Source of the DNA: Macrolepiota albuminosa
Lineage: Eukaryota; Basidiomycota; Agaricomycetes; Agaricales; Agaricaceae
Assembly: GCA_027475525.1 (NCBI GenBank)
Contig: JAMWFC010000100.1
Span: 496,001 to 560,000 of the forward strand
Reading direction: 5' to 3'
DNA length: 64,000 bases
A program made the translations under genes and the position numbers. A model generated the notes under the pieces. That model was not told the origin of the DNA, searched no databases, and was given only the letters and a program-made list of their open reading frames with translations. Each line of letters starts with the position of its first letter. Positions within the stretch are counted from its first letter, which is position 1. Shown piece after piece: positions 44,415-55,818 of this stretch.

Positions 44415-45351
44415 TGATGACGCCCAAAGTTTGGTCAGTAACAAATATAACTATAGTGTTACCACACCAATTGCTTGTGTTGGGCGCGCTATAAGTGATT
44501 TGAGGGAGTTCCGGGCAGGTCCCAGAGAACGCGCCTGTGAAAAAGGTGTAAAGTTGGTAAGGGTGTCGGCAAGTGTCAAGCGCTAAGGTAAGCGCCTAAG
44601 AAAAATGTGGTAAGTGAACACGGCAAAAGTGAGTGGTAAGGATACGGTAAGCTTAGCGAGGTCTAAGCGTTGGTAATGCCTGCCGTAGCTGCAAGGCGCG
44701 AAGAGGTCGAAAGCTGGCAATAGTCTGCAACTGCCGACAAGTGCGACGTTGCCGACCGTAAATGAGACTTTGAGCGAAAGGGAGACTGAAGTAAAGGGGA
44801 GCAGGAAACTCTGTACTCGTCTGATGATCATTGTACAAGTCGGTAAGTACTTTTATACTACAAAGAGTTCGCCGTTGCCAGTGGCCAAAGAGCAGTAAAC
44901 TAGAAAATTTTATAAGGGGTAGCTCCAACGGTTTCAGATCCCTGCCGTCCATTCAAGACCCTTTGCGGCGTCAGGCAGCAGATCGCAACGCTAAATCATC
45001 AATCCATCATTCTTCTGTCTATCAACATACCTAAGTGGTGTCGGGCGCCAAATCGGGAGCGCTAAGCAATGTCAGCTGCCAAGGTCAAACACCAAGCTGT
45101 CTGTCGGTTTTGACAGATCATCAATCTTCTCGCCAAACACTGTTGTCAGTGACTGATGCCATCTGTCAGTTGTCATTCCTGCTGCCGTCGGCGCTATCAT
45201 TGATTGGATCTGCTTCTTGTCGTGTCCGGCCATTGGGAATGGCTTAAAATAGGTAGAACGCATGCGCTAAGTTCGGAACGAGTGCGGCAAGGTTTCCAGA
45301 GCCGGTGCCGAGCCTGCCGTTGATGCGCCCAACCTGTATAGGGTCCTATCA
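44415..45351 (-). repeat. Element F 5' LTR
   Basis: 937 bp, on the minus strand TGATAGGACCC to GCGTCATCA. Differences from the 3' copy are mostly CG versus TG or CA. Confidence 0.94.
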
Positions 45352-46697
45352 ATGCAGCATCTTTATCCTCACTATCTCCTTGAGGATATACCATTGTCAA
45401 TATTCCAGGCCCTACAGGTACCCCCAGAGGCACCACATTGTTTGCTTCCTGCTCAGTGCATGGATCGGCCTCCAGCCACTTCTCTGAGTAGATATCTGCT
45501 GGGGGTTCAAACTCCACAGATGGCTGAAACCATATGACTACCTCTAGAGCCTCTTTGGGCACATCTGCTGCAAAGGTTACTGACTGTACCAAAAATTCAT
45601 CTACCTGCTTTACTGTCTTTTCCTTCTTCTTTGGTGCCTGCATCAAAGACTGCAGACTTCTTCCCAATTCCATTCTCAGCATGTTGGGAGAGGTCATCTG
45701 CATATTCTCTATCTCAATTTGTTGCGTCAATGACAATTCTCCACTTCCTCAGCCTTCCAAAGGTTGAGTGTTGTCTTTAGCCCAGGCTTGTTCTGGCTTA
45801 TTCCTCTTTGGTTCTGACTGCATGGCAGATTTGGATATCATAGCTTGCTGCTTGAGGGCTTTATTAAACATATTCAATTATATTGTGCTACCGCTCTTGC
45901 AACAATACAATCACATCAAGCAGCCCAGTGACCACTACCTGTGCCACTGAATCCCATAAGAAATCCATTTCAGAGGGAACACAGTGACCTGCTGGAATCA
46001 GCTGCCTCCATAGTGCTTCAGCCTGTGGCTCTTTTCTCAATTGATCCTGGCCAGACAGTTGTTCCTTGCCCTTTTCTTTATTTACTATGGCCTCTCATTC
46101 ACAGGACAGCAGCCTTGCCTCTCTATGTGACCCTTCTGTTGGGCCCCATCTGCTATCTCTCTAATCCTCTCATGACCTTTCTCATGAAGACCCCTATGGC
46201 ATCTCACAGTTGTACTGCACTTGCCATCTCCCTTCTCCTTGCCTCTGAGCCAACGGTTGTTCTTGTGAGTCTCTTCTACTCCCCTCAATGGATGGTGTCC
46301 ACCCATTGCTCCTGTCATTTGGGAGACCTCTCCTTCCTTGCCCCACTCACTCTTGATTCCTCATCAACCTCTATAGGCTGATGGCTGGCAATGCTCTGCA
46401 TCTGCCCTTGTACTGTTCCTCCCATCTGCTGCCAGGGCTGCATTGGCAGCATCATCACTCCCTGAGGCATCATCATGCTCCAGTTTGACCCTGCACTTGC
46501 TGCCTGCTGGCCCATATACACTGGCATTGGCATAAAAAACATGGGCATTTGCCCCTGCCTGAATCCTTGCTGTGCCTGGGGAGGGTATATGAAGAAACTC
46601 CCCATACCCCCTTGCTGCTGTTGCAGTAATGACCACTAGAGCTCCACAAGCTCTGGTTCCCTTTTGAGTAGTTCTGATTTTGCTGGGACAATGACAT
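45352..46697 (-). pseudogene. Element H ORF3, N-terminal piece
   Basis: It starts near ATG 46697 (MSLSQQNQNYSKG) after the integrase stop. The N-terminus is Met/Gln/Pro-rich (PMFFMPMPVYMGQQ, 46560), matching the composition of D ORF3 (MWGMPMPMQQMQTQ). The last open part (45736-45352) reads FLVQSVTFAADVPKEALEV and ends GDSEDKDAA at the element F junction, where it continues in frame at 32902. Middle parts contain stops. D has ADVP at the matching place. Confidence 0.78.
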
Positions 46698-46884
46698 TAG
46701 GTGTGCCATGTAGGTAGTCAAATGACAAAAACCAAATTCAAAGTCAGTAGTGTATGTCATCACCACCGCTTACATTAGCCTTTCCCCATCCAGCTGCCAA
46801 TCTGCCACCTTTACTTGGCCTCATGGGCCCTGTCCCTCCTTGGCAGCCGTGCAGGATGCTTTATGCCCTGCAACTCCAAGTACC

Positions 46885-47479
46885 TGTCAGGAGACTCCTC
46901 ATTCCTTTCTTCTTTCACTCTTTATTCCTTCACTCTCCTTTCATTCACTTCCTTATTTCTTCTGTCATTCTCTCATTTTGCTGTTACTACTTTTTCAACA
47001 CTATCTGTTAGTACTATTCTCAATCTTTGAGATGCTCTGGTTCTTTAGCTATCACTCAGACAAGTGTGGGCCCTTCAGCACCACTCCAGACTGCTTATAT
47101 AAGCCAGAGTTTGCCTTTCTGACTTCTAAAGTCCGGAGTTTTTCTCCCTTGTTTGCACAGTTGTTTGGTTAGTCAATTTTCGAGTTTTTAAGGTTTTGTT
47201 GTACTATACAGTTGTTTCCCATGCTTTGTTTGCACAGTTGTTTGGTTAGTCAATTTTCGAGTTTTTAAGGTTTTGTTGTACTATACAGTTGTTTCCCATG
47301 CTTCAGAAGCCCCAAAAGTGTCCAACCTGGCATAGGGAATCCCTAAACTTGATCTCTTTGGATTTCCCTCTGCCAGGTGAGTAGTTATTATGATATTGTC
47401 AGTACATACTCTAATACACTTTGGATCTCCCTCTGCTAGCTGTGTGACTGAGCCACAGCCTCTAGAGGTTGCCCTTACG
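46885..47479 (+). mobile_element. Solo LTR, family S1, copy 4
   Basis: 595 bp, which is 518 after removing one 77-bp duplicate (47149-47226 recurs at 47226-47303). The flanks are GTACC (46880-46884) and ATACC (47480-47484), a 5-bp duplication with one transition. It lies between the H chromodomain-like tail and ORF3; removal rejoins AALDRY with LELQGIK in frame. Confidence 0.9.
47149..47303. repeat. 77-bp tandem duplication in S1 copy 4 (likely assembly artefact)
   Basis: Period 77, with 78 matching positions (one chance match at the edge). Confidence 0.9.
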
Positions 47480-48655
47480 ATACCGGTCTAGTGCAGCCAA
47501 CTTTGCACAAGCCTGATGCAGCTTCCATGTTGTATCACCCAAACTCCAATGCACCTCATATTCAAGTTTTCCACTGTTGTTCCACCAATGGCCTATCAGG
47601 TCCTCAACAAACCACTTCTGGTCATCATCAGCTCCAAAATTATAAGCCTCTGGGATTACATGGCTAGGAAACAGTGCATCATCATTTGGCCTAAACAGTT
47701 GAAGAAGTGATACATGAAACTTTGGCACAATTCTTTGCACCTGAAGTGCCGTCGGTAACTCCAACACATAGTTAGATGACCCTGGCTCAGCATGGGTGAT
47801 CTTATACAGCCCAATATACTTTGGGCACAGCTTACTTACCCTACTATTAGGCAGGGTTAAGTTCTGAGTAGACAGGTATACCAGTGACCCCACCGTCAGT
47901 AGTGGTTCCTCCGCCCAGTGTTTATTCACATATGCTGCTTGAAACATGCATGCTTTAATAATCACATCATGGGCATTGGCTAAGTTCTCCAGTGCAGCTA
48001 GCACAAACTCCTTCACCCCCCAATGAATTATTTCATTGGAATGCAGCTCCTGCATCATGGAAGGCATAAACCCTCCATTCAGTTCAAACAGAGCATATCC
48101 AGTTGTATCAGACACATTCACATTTATCGCAAACTCCATCAAAAGTATCTGGTTGATCCAATCCCGTTGATCCAGGCATATCACTATTTGTAATATCTGA
48201 GCTATGTTACAGTTTGCTCATTCTGTTTGTCCATCTATCTGCAGATGAAAGGATGTAGACATGAGCAGCTTAGCTCCCATCATCAAATGTAGTTCACGCC
48301 ATCATTTCGACATGAACTTGGAATCTTGGTCACTGACAATTGTGCTTGGCAGCCTGTGCAACCACGCTATCTCCCTCAAGTATATCCACAAAAGTTTCAA
48401 CACCTTCATTGTAGTACGAACTGGTATCAGATATACCATACTTGTCATACAGCATATCACTACTCAGAGGTAGTTAAAACTCTTGGACTCCGGAAATGGC
48501 CCAATGAAATCCATTTCAATGGAGTCCCACAGTTCTGTGGGCATGGATAATGAGTGCAGCTTGCCAGCTAGTTTATGGTTGGCTACCTTAGATCACTGGC
48601 ACAGGTCGCACATTGTGCAAAACACCCTCACATCAGTATGCATCTTTGGCCACTA
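47480..48655 (-). pseudogene. Element H integrase core and chromodomain-like C-terminus
   Basis: It continues the integrase that breaks off at 59748. It reads WPKMHTDVRVFCTMCDLCQ (zinc domain end), EMDFIGPFPESKS (Asp), VSDQDSKFMS (Asp) and IDGQTE (Glu). An open 240-codon stretch follows (48184-47480) with TGYALFELNGGFMPSMMQEL, IVPKFHVSLLQLF and a C-terminal WFVEDLIGHWW ... LEYEVHWSLGDTTWKLH. That tail resembles the chromodomain-like end of D. A few stops interrupt the core. Confidence 0.87.
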
Positions 48656-48809
48656 TGAAACAAAGTCAAGTATAAGCTTAGCCTTATGGTCACACCACAG
48701 AACCAGATCGGTATACAATTCTAGTACTACGTTGAAACAAAGTCAAGTATAAGCTTAGCCTTATGGTCACACCACAGAACCAGATCGGTATACAATTCTA
48801 GTACTACGT
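48656..48809. repeat. Exact 77-bp tandem duplication at D 3' LTR (likely assembly artefact)
   Basis: 48656-48732 equals 48733-48809, ending exactly at 77 on both sides. Collapsing it restores a matching target duplication for D. Confidence 0.92.
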
Positions 48810-48925
48810 GTATGACAGTAAAATTGGCTGCCTTATGTAAGGCAGCCAGCTGGTATGTAAAGAATAATAATACATAATTAATATAATTGTATATTAATTA
48901 TTTGGCTACACTATGATATGTTACA
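48733..48925 (-). repeat. Element D 3' LTR with polypurine tract and hairpin
   Basis: On the minus strand the purine tract aaaggggggca (48936-48926) precedes TGTAACATATC. A perfect 11-bp hairpin (TGGCTGCCTTA-TG-TAAGGCAGCCA) lies at 48825-48848. Confidence 0.93.
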
Positions 48926-49114
48926 TGCCCCCCTTTGAGACTGGTAACCAGTCTCTATATAAGGAGGGACAATTCATCCAGGTCAGTAAGTAGTCCAATG
49001 TGGAGGCACTCCGGTCCTCCACAGCAAGAGAATGTCCATGTCATCTGTCAAAAAATACAACGCCAATGTTAACCGACAGTATGAATTGAAAAGAAGATGA
49101 GCTGCCTACCATAG

Positions 49115-51939
49115 TTATGCAGACAGCGGATGCGACAACTCGCTGGCCATATTGATCCTCATCTCAGTGTTGACGCTAGCTGAAGATGATGAGGCAATGG
49201 GACCCAACGATGTTGAGGCTGTAGGAGCCTGAACTGACATGGCAGTGTGCAAAGGAGATGGGGAATATGGCCCGTGTCAAGAATGGCGTTGCCACAAATC
49301 TCGACGGTTGGGGTTCATTCCCACGGGATAGTACAGTCCACTTTCAAGGTACTCATGATCTTGAGCAAACTTGCAGGCTAGTAGTGCATGAAGACAAATC
49401 ATATCGTTGTCTGTGGGCAATTGCCAATTGTCCCACCACATAATGGCCGGAGGCTATCCATAGACGTCCAGTCGACGATGGCGTTCATCATTGACCTCGC
49501 AGAAATGGTCAATGGATGCTGTGGCCGCAAGAAACTGATTTTTGAGGTAGACCATGCTGAAGGTATAGGCATGGTCTACCCACTCTACAGGTATGTGGTT
49601 GGCTATCATAGTGCGAAGCACGTCAGCATCGGTGATGTTGACGGCATTAGCCACGTCAAAATGTGGGGGTCAGAACTGGACATCAGTCCAGCTCATTGGT
49701 ATGAATGGGGTGCTAGGATTAGCGGCGTTGTAATCAGCGACTGCCTCACAATACAATCCAGGATGCATGAGAATCAAGGCCAACAGCCTTGCAAAGCGTC
49801 CCCAAGCTCTTCCTGAGGGAGACAGTCCATGCGTAAGGGCGTGTCCCAGAAGAGTACGTCAGTAAATATGATATGCTCGATCCACTGCAATGCCATACAC
49901 TGAATTCATCATTCCTGGTCAACAGAAGTAGAGTACATTCTGCGCCAGTTTGTCCAGATTGAAGGTGAAACGTACACCTTCAGAATCAAACCCGGTAAGC
50001 GTAAAAAATGGTCTTCCAGCTCAGTCCTTCCATTGCAGATACCTGTCTGGGGTCGGCATGACCACAATGTTCATGTGATGGGAGGAAAGGTCCAGAGGGG
50101 GTGAAATGTGTTCATACTCTGGTGTACACACCAGAGTCATCGTCCTATCCCTCAGCATAGTATAACAATTAATGCTGATGCGCTGAAACTCGTGCAACAG
50201 GTAGTAGGCTTCAGTGCGCAGTGACACTGACTTGAACTTGTTCTGCAAAAGCTCATGGAGCTTTTGCAACTGCTGGGGATTCATCGGAAATCCCCTCAGC
50301 ACCACACGGTCCAACTCCTTTGAGGTATGATAATACCTCTCTCCTTTCTCCTCCTCATATGTCTTCGCAGCTAAGGCTTCATTGCTCACAAATACTGTAT
50401 TTGTGAGCCAGGAGTAATAAAAGTGGCAGTTGAGTGCCCCGCCATAGAACCAATTTGACCGCTCCACTGATGTCCCACTGACAAACACACCCAGGCCATC
50501 AGGAATACGGCCTGTGGCCTGCTCCTCCTGGTCTTTATTGACCTTTGCCTGCCAGGCGGCCTCATGCTTCCTCCAAGCCTCTCTCTTGCGTCTTTTGTCT
50601 AAATGCACTTGGCGTTTAGTGGGGGTCTCTCCTTCTGAGGGGGTCTTGTCTGATGACTCCCCGTAATCACTCCCATTGCTCGGTTCATTCAAACCACTTT
50701 GGCGTCCATTCTTGTGTCCTTTATGGGAACTGCAGACGCATATGCCCTCAGTGGTGCCTCAAACTGCACCACTGCTCCAAACCGCATCACTACTCTGTCT
50801 TCTCCTCACGGAACATCTGCTCCAAACTCCACTTCCGACAGAACCACCTCATCCTGCCGCTTTGCCCCTGACAGCTGGGAAGGCGCATGTGTTGATGAGG
50901 ACAATCCTCGTAAACTAGAGTCATTCTCCACAAGCTTGTCATGTAACTTGGCCGGAATTGGAGTGAGTTCTCCAGCTTCCCGCACCCCAACCTCCGGCAC
51001 TGCAGCACACGCTATGAGGCATTTTGCCTCAGGCTGCTCCTCCGATGACAACGGACGCTTCTTCATGGTGTTCGTGAATGTTTTGATTGTATTGTCATTA
51101 CGCTGTTGCAGCATAACAATCTCATCGAGCAGGCCCGTAATCACCACCTGAGCCACTGGATCTGCCAGAAACGCGGACTCTGGCAGCACTCGCTGGCCAG
51201 CAGATATGAGCCGTCTCCAGACTGCCTCTGCCTGAGGGTCCAGAACCTCCGACGGCATGCCAATCTCCTTTCCTTTTCCTTTCTCCGCATACAATAAACG
51301 CCGTGGAGATGGTGCACGACAAGGTGACAGCAATGCTTGTCAAGGCAGTGTTTGAGGTTGGGGTTGACCTCGATTTTGTGTCCTCGCTGCTGGCTCATCT
51401 CGTCTGTGCCCTATTATTTTCCGAGGCCCGCCTCCTTGTGCCCTGGTACTCCTCAAAGGCGATTGCCTCCAGTCTCTTCTATACGCATCTCATGGAGGCG
51501 GCATCCTCTCTTGTTGTCGTTGAGGTTGCACCACCTTGCTCTTTCCTTGCTGCTGACGTCCCGCATCATTGTCCACGTCCATGGGTGCTACCTGTGGCGT
51601 AGTTAGTGCTTTCTCATCCAAAAGGAGTGTACTTGCACTCTGGGTCTGCATCTGCTGCATCGGCATTGGCATACCCCACATCACCTGTCCTCCCATCTGC
51701 TGTCCAGGACCAGCTGGTCCTGGGAAGTATGGCATCTGGAAAAACGGCGGATAAAACTGCAGAGGTTGTCCAAATTGGGCTGGGTTCTGCCCAAACTGAG
51801 ACACCATCAGATACGATGCCACAGTCAGTGTCGTTACAGGTTGCTGAGTGTTTTGCTGGGGGCGATCCCCCCCTCCTCCAGAACCCTGTGGGTTCTGAGG
51901 CTGCGGCTCACTGGTCGTACACTGGTAAGGGTACGACAT
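49115..51939 (-). pseudogene. Element D ORF3
   Basis: It starts at ATG 51939 (MSYPYQCTTSEPQPQ), with a Gln/Pro/Met-rich N-terminus. A helical block follows (VVITGLLDEIVMLQQRNDN, 51140), then an acidic/basic hinge (GSDYGESSDKTPSEGE, KRRKREAWRKHEA). The core contains GRIPDGLGVFVSG, VERSNWFYGGALNCHFYYSW, FPMNPQQLQKLHELLQNKF, GIAVDRAYHIYWRTLLGHAL, WVDHAYTFSMVYLKNQF and NDERHRRLDVYG. The final LSHPLSA ends at TAA 49117-49115. The three copies (B, D, H) align block by block. Several stops are present. No signal peptide, membrane segment or known catalytic motif is seen by eye. Confidence 0.82.
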
Positions 51940-52229
51940 GGTACTACAAAAATATCGACGTATCAGTGGGAAAAAACACACTAAATTCCCCATCATCAGG
52001 TTACATAACCTGATCCAACCATCAACTCCACATCACAATCCACATTATCTCATCAGATGGATGAATCTCCATCTTATCCATCTGACACAATCATGATCCA
52101 ATCCGGATCAGATACTCAGTTCATCTGAGCTCTGACTGATCTGGCCTACATCTTATCACCGCCATCAAGCTAAGCACATGAGCGCTTAGCAAGCTGATTT
52201 GAGTGCTTCACACCCTGCAGCTCTAAGTA

Positions 52230-53749
52230 TCAATCCAACGCTGCCAACTTAGCACATGTGTAATATGACTCCCATGTCGTATCACCCACACTCCATCATA
52301 CCTCAAATTCGAGGTGCGTTCTCTCCTGCCACCAATGGCCCAGAATATCCTTGACAAACCATTTCTGTTTGTCACTGGCACCAAAATCATATGGCTTGGG
52401 CATCACCCAATTAGGAAACATAGCATCATTGTTTGTGTTATATTGCCTAAGTAACAATACATGAAACTTAGGCACAATCCGACGTGCTTGCAAAGCTGCA
52501 GGCAGCCCCAGAACATAGTTCGATGTGCTTGGTTCCACGACCAAGACTTTGTATGGCCCAATGAATTTTGGGCACAGCTTTCTTGCTCTTCCTTTTGGAA
52601 GATTCAAGTTTTTCATTGACAAATATACTAACGTTCTGGTTCGCCACTCTGCCTATCATTTGCATGTTGTGCCTGTATAACATGCGCAGCAATGATAGTA
52701 TTGTGTGCACTGGCTAGATTCTCCAATGCTTGCTGTGCAAAGTCCTTCACCCTCTTGTAAACGACTCCGTCTGTCCTGAGTTCTCGCAGCATGGAGGGCA
52801 TGTATCCTCCATTGAGCTCGAATGGTGCATATCTCATGGTCTCTGCATTGATTGCAAACTCTGTTAGCAGTATTCTATCTACCCAGTCATGTTGGTCCAG
52901 TCAGACAACCATACAAAAGATTTGGGCAATACTCCTATTTGCTCACTCTGTCTGTCCATCCATCTGCAGATGAAACGAGGTGGACATGGGCAATTTAGCT
53001 CCCAAGAGCTTGTGAAGTTCTTGCCACCAGTGAGACGTAAATTTTGTGTCTTGATTGCTCACAATCGAACTTGGAAGGCCATGTAGCCTTACAATCTCCT
53101 TCAAGTAGATCCAAGATAATGCTGATGCAGTAATGGTTGTGTGCACTAGTATCAAGTGCACCATACTAGTCATTTGGCAAATCACCACCCAAAGGTAGTT
53201 ATAACCTTTGGACTTGGGGAATGGGCCAACAAAGTCCATTCCAATGGAGTCCCACAGCTTTGTCGGAATGGGCAGGGAATGCAACTTCCCTGCTGGCTTC
53301 CTATTGCTGGTCTTTGACCGCTGGCAGGCCTCGCAGGTCTGGCAGAAGTGTATCACTTCTTTCTGCATTTGAGGCCACCAGTACCATTGCCTCAGGTATT
53401 CCAGTGTTTTGTTGGTTCCAAAGTGACCAACAACCTCATGTGCTTGAGTGACAATCTGCATGATCATTGTTTGGTCGCATGGTAAACACACCACATTGCG
53501 TCCTCAAACATTTGTTATCCATACCAGTCCTTTCTCATCCATGCTGAAGCATGGGTGGGTGTCTGCGTTCTGCCAGATTTTGGTGTAGAACGCATCGTGG
53601 CTATAACCCCCCAGTACCTTCTGTAGGTACTCATTGGTTTGAGGAACAGGAGGGTTACAATACTCTCCTGTAGGCGATAACATGTCAGCAAGTGTAATGT
53701 CGTGGCCATATGGTCCATGGCTGCTCCCTGTTGCACTATGGCATGGCAT
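52230..53749 (-). pseudogene. Element D integrase with chromodomain-like C-terminus
   Basis: The zinc domain is HEVVGHFGTNKTLEYLRQWY ... CQTCEACQRSK (about 53440-53330). The core is GMDFVGPFPKSKGYNYLWVV (Asp), IVSNQDTKFTS (Asp) and LQMDGQTE (Glu, 52945). The C-terminal part has FHVLLLRQYNTNND and WFVKDILGHWWQERTHLEFEV, followed by WSVGDTTWE, resembling a chromodomain. Frames are broken by stops at 52943 and near 52628. Confidence 0.88.
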
Positions 53750-53797
53750 TGTTGCCTCCTTTGGCTGAGCCTGCTCTAGTTGCTCAGCTTCTATGTC

Positions 53798-55776
53798 TCA
53801 GCCCTCTTGCTGCTCTTGCAGCTGTTGACTGCATTGCAGTTTGTTTGCTTGCATGGCACAAAGCTTGATCACATGCTCCTTCACCTCTTTGTAGCAATGG
53901 TATGGAAGATCATTGCCCTGGGGATCAATACAAATATCCGCATCAACATAATTGTGCATATTGTGGTGTTCACCAACTCTATCACTCTCAAAATACCTTG
54001 AGAGACAGTCCGCTACCTTGTTCAGTTCGCCTTTGACATATGTGATGTCAAAGTTGTAGCGAGACATATAATCAATCCACCGGCGTTGCCGGGGGGACAA
54101 CATTGCTTGAGTCTTGAAAAATTCAAGTGCTTTATGGTCCATAATAATGTGGATCTTGTATCCCATCAGTTTGTCTTCCTACTTAAGGAGTGCCTCAAGT
54201 ATCACCAGCGTTTTGAGCTCATGGACCACATAATTCTGTTGGGCCGAGGTGAACTTCCTCAACATGAACCCTGCTGGCCGGCAATTCTGCCAGGAACTTC
54301 CCTGGCCATACATTGCACCAACTCCGGTCTTTGAGGCATCACAGATGAGCCAAATCGGCTCATCATATCTGGGATCTATGGGCCAAATGACTGGTGTCTT
54401 TGAGCAGATCCTCTTGATCATCTCAAAACAGCGTTGGTGTATAGGTCTCCATATAAATGGAGAATGACTGGTGTCTTTGAGCAGATCCTCTTGATCATCT
54501 CAAAACAGCGTTGGTGTATAGGTCTCCATATAAATGGAGCTCTGTTCTGCGTGATGGGCATCAAGGGTCCAGTATATACTGTAATATCAGGCAGACAGTT
54601 GCCAATATAGTTCACCAGTCCCACAAATCTTTGCACATCATTATAATTACAAGGCACATGCCATTCACATATACGATCAATTTTGTCCTGGTCAGGGTGA
54701 ATACTCTGACTGTCAATCTTGTGTCCAAGGCAGTCTACTGTCTCGGCATATAGTTCACATTTTTTCCACTTGAGGTACAGTAGATTAGACCTCAGTTGCT
54801 CGAAAATGACATGAAGATGCTCTTTGTGTTCTTTGATTGAATTGGAGTATATGAATATGTTGTCCAGATATATATGGACAAACCTCCCAATAACATACTG
54901 GAAGATGGAGGTCATCAACCTCTGAAATGTTGCAGGAGCATTACAATCTCCTACCTGCATAATGTTGCTCACATATGTTCCCATGATCAACGAGAACACT
55001 GTCTTTGGGATATCAGACAAGCGAATTCTCACTTGCTCATAAGCATCTGTCAGGTCAATTTTTGACCTGAATTTTGCTCTGGTGACATCCTCTCGATTCA
55101 CTTCCTGATTCAGGAGTGGCGTCACGTCCTTTACAGTGTTGTCATTGCGTTGGTGAGCATCCAACACCATCCTCAAGGTACCATCTTTCTTCGGAATGCA
55201 CAATAGTGGAGCAGCTTGGGATGCTGGTTGGGCTTCCCACCAGTGGGCTCTCAGGTACCAATTGGTCTTGTCTTGGAGCTGCTGCTGCAGCACCATTGGA
55301 CATCACGGCAAATGATATTTATACACCTTATTCTCATTAATAAGGTTGATTTCATGGTTGACCTCATGCCAAGGAGGTAACTCCTCCTTGTTTTTGTTCA
55401 GAATATCCCCAAATTTCTGCTGCCACTGCAATCGTAGGTCTGGAATGTCCTCCTCCGTAAAACCACTGGTTTTACCTTTGCCCTTCTGGTCCACATCCTT
55501 GTGTGGATGCCCAGACAACTTTGCTTGTATGGCTGGGCAGCCATACTTCTCTCTGAGGACAGTAATCCTCAGCTCACTGTCATCCGGCATGTGCAGTTGC
55601 ACAGGCACCTCCTTCTTGCTTCTCCGCAACGTCACAGACAGTCCGTCAAAAAACACCTCACTCAGTGGTGATATCTCATCATCACTAGCCTGACAATACG
55701 ACTCCTCCTTTGACGTCCAGCATGGTCCATTCCACGCATACATTGATGCCACTAGCTCATTCCACTCAGCAGGCAT
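53798..55776 (-). pseudogene. pol: Element D reverse transcriptase and RNase H
   Basis: The linker MPAEWNELVASMYAW and EEDIPDLRLQWQQKF leads to a nearly intact RT (55296-54540): APLLCIPKKDGTLRMVLDA, SKIDLTDAYEQVRIRLSDI, CNAPATFQRLMTSIF and the catalytic IYLDNIFIYSNS, with Asn at the second Asp. RNase H has WLICDASKTGVGAMYGQG, VVHELKTLVILEALL and MDHKALEFFKTQ, ending LNKVADCLSRYFESD. The break between the two long frames is the 77-bp duplication at 54386-54539. Apart from that only a few stops are present. Confidence 0.9.
54386..54539. repeat. Exact 77-bp tandem duplication in D pol (likely assembly artefact)
   Basis: 54386-54462 equals 54463-54539, with mismatch immediately on both sides. 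Confidence 0.92.
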
Positions 55777-55818
55777 TCGTGGGTCAAATGCCCATTCAAA
55801 TGTGGGATGAGGTACCAG

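Larger units (their letters stand above)
32903..45351 (-). mobile_element. Element F: complete Ty3/gypsy retrotransposon with antisense gene
   Basis: 12,449 bp with 937-bp LTRs (32903-33839 and 44415-45351), ends TGAT..ATCA, and a 4-bp duplication ACGC (32899-32902) / ATGC (45352-45355), the difference being a CpG transition. By eye about 26 of 937 LTR positions differ, all but one transitions. Gag-pol is on the minus strand, and an intron-containing gene is on the plus strand between integrase and the 3' LTR. CpG is frequent and frames are longer than in A, B, D or H, so it is among the younger insertions. It interrupts H ORF3. RT carries FIDDIG in place of YLDD, and no chromodomain is seen. 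Confidence 0.94.
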
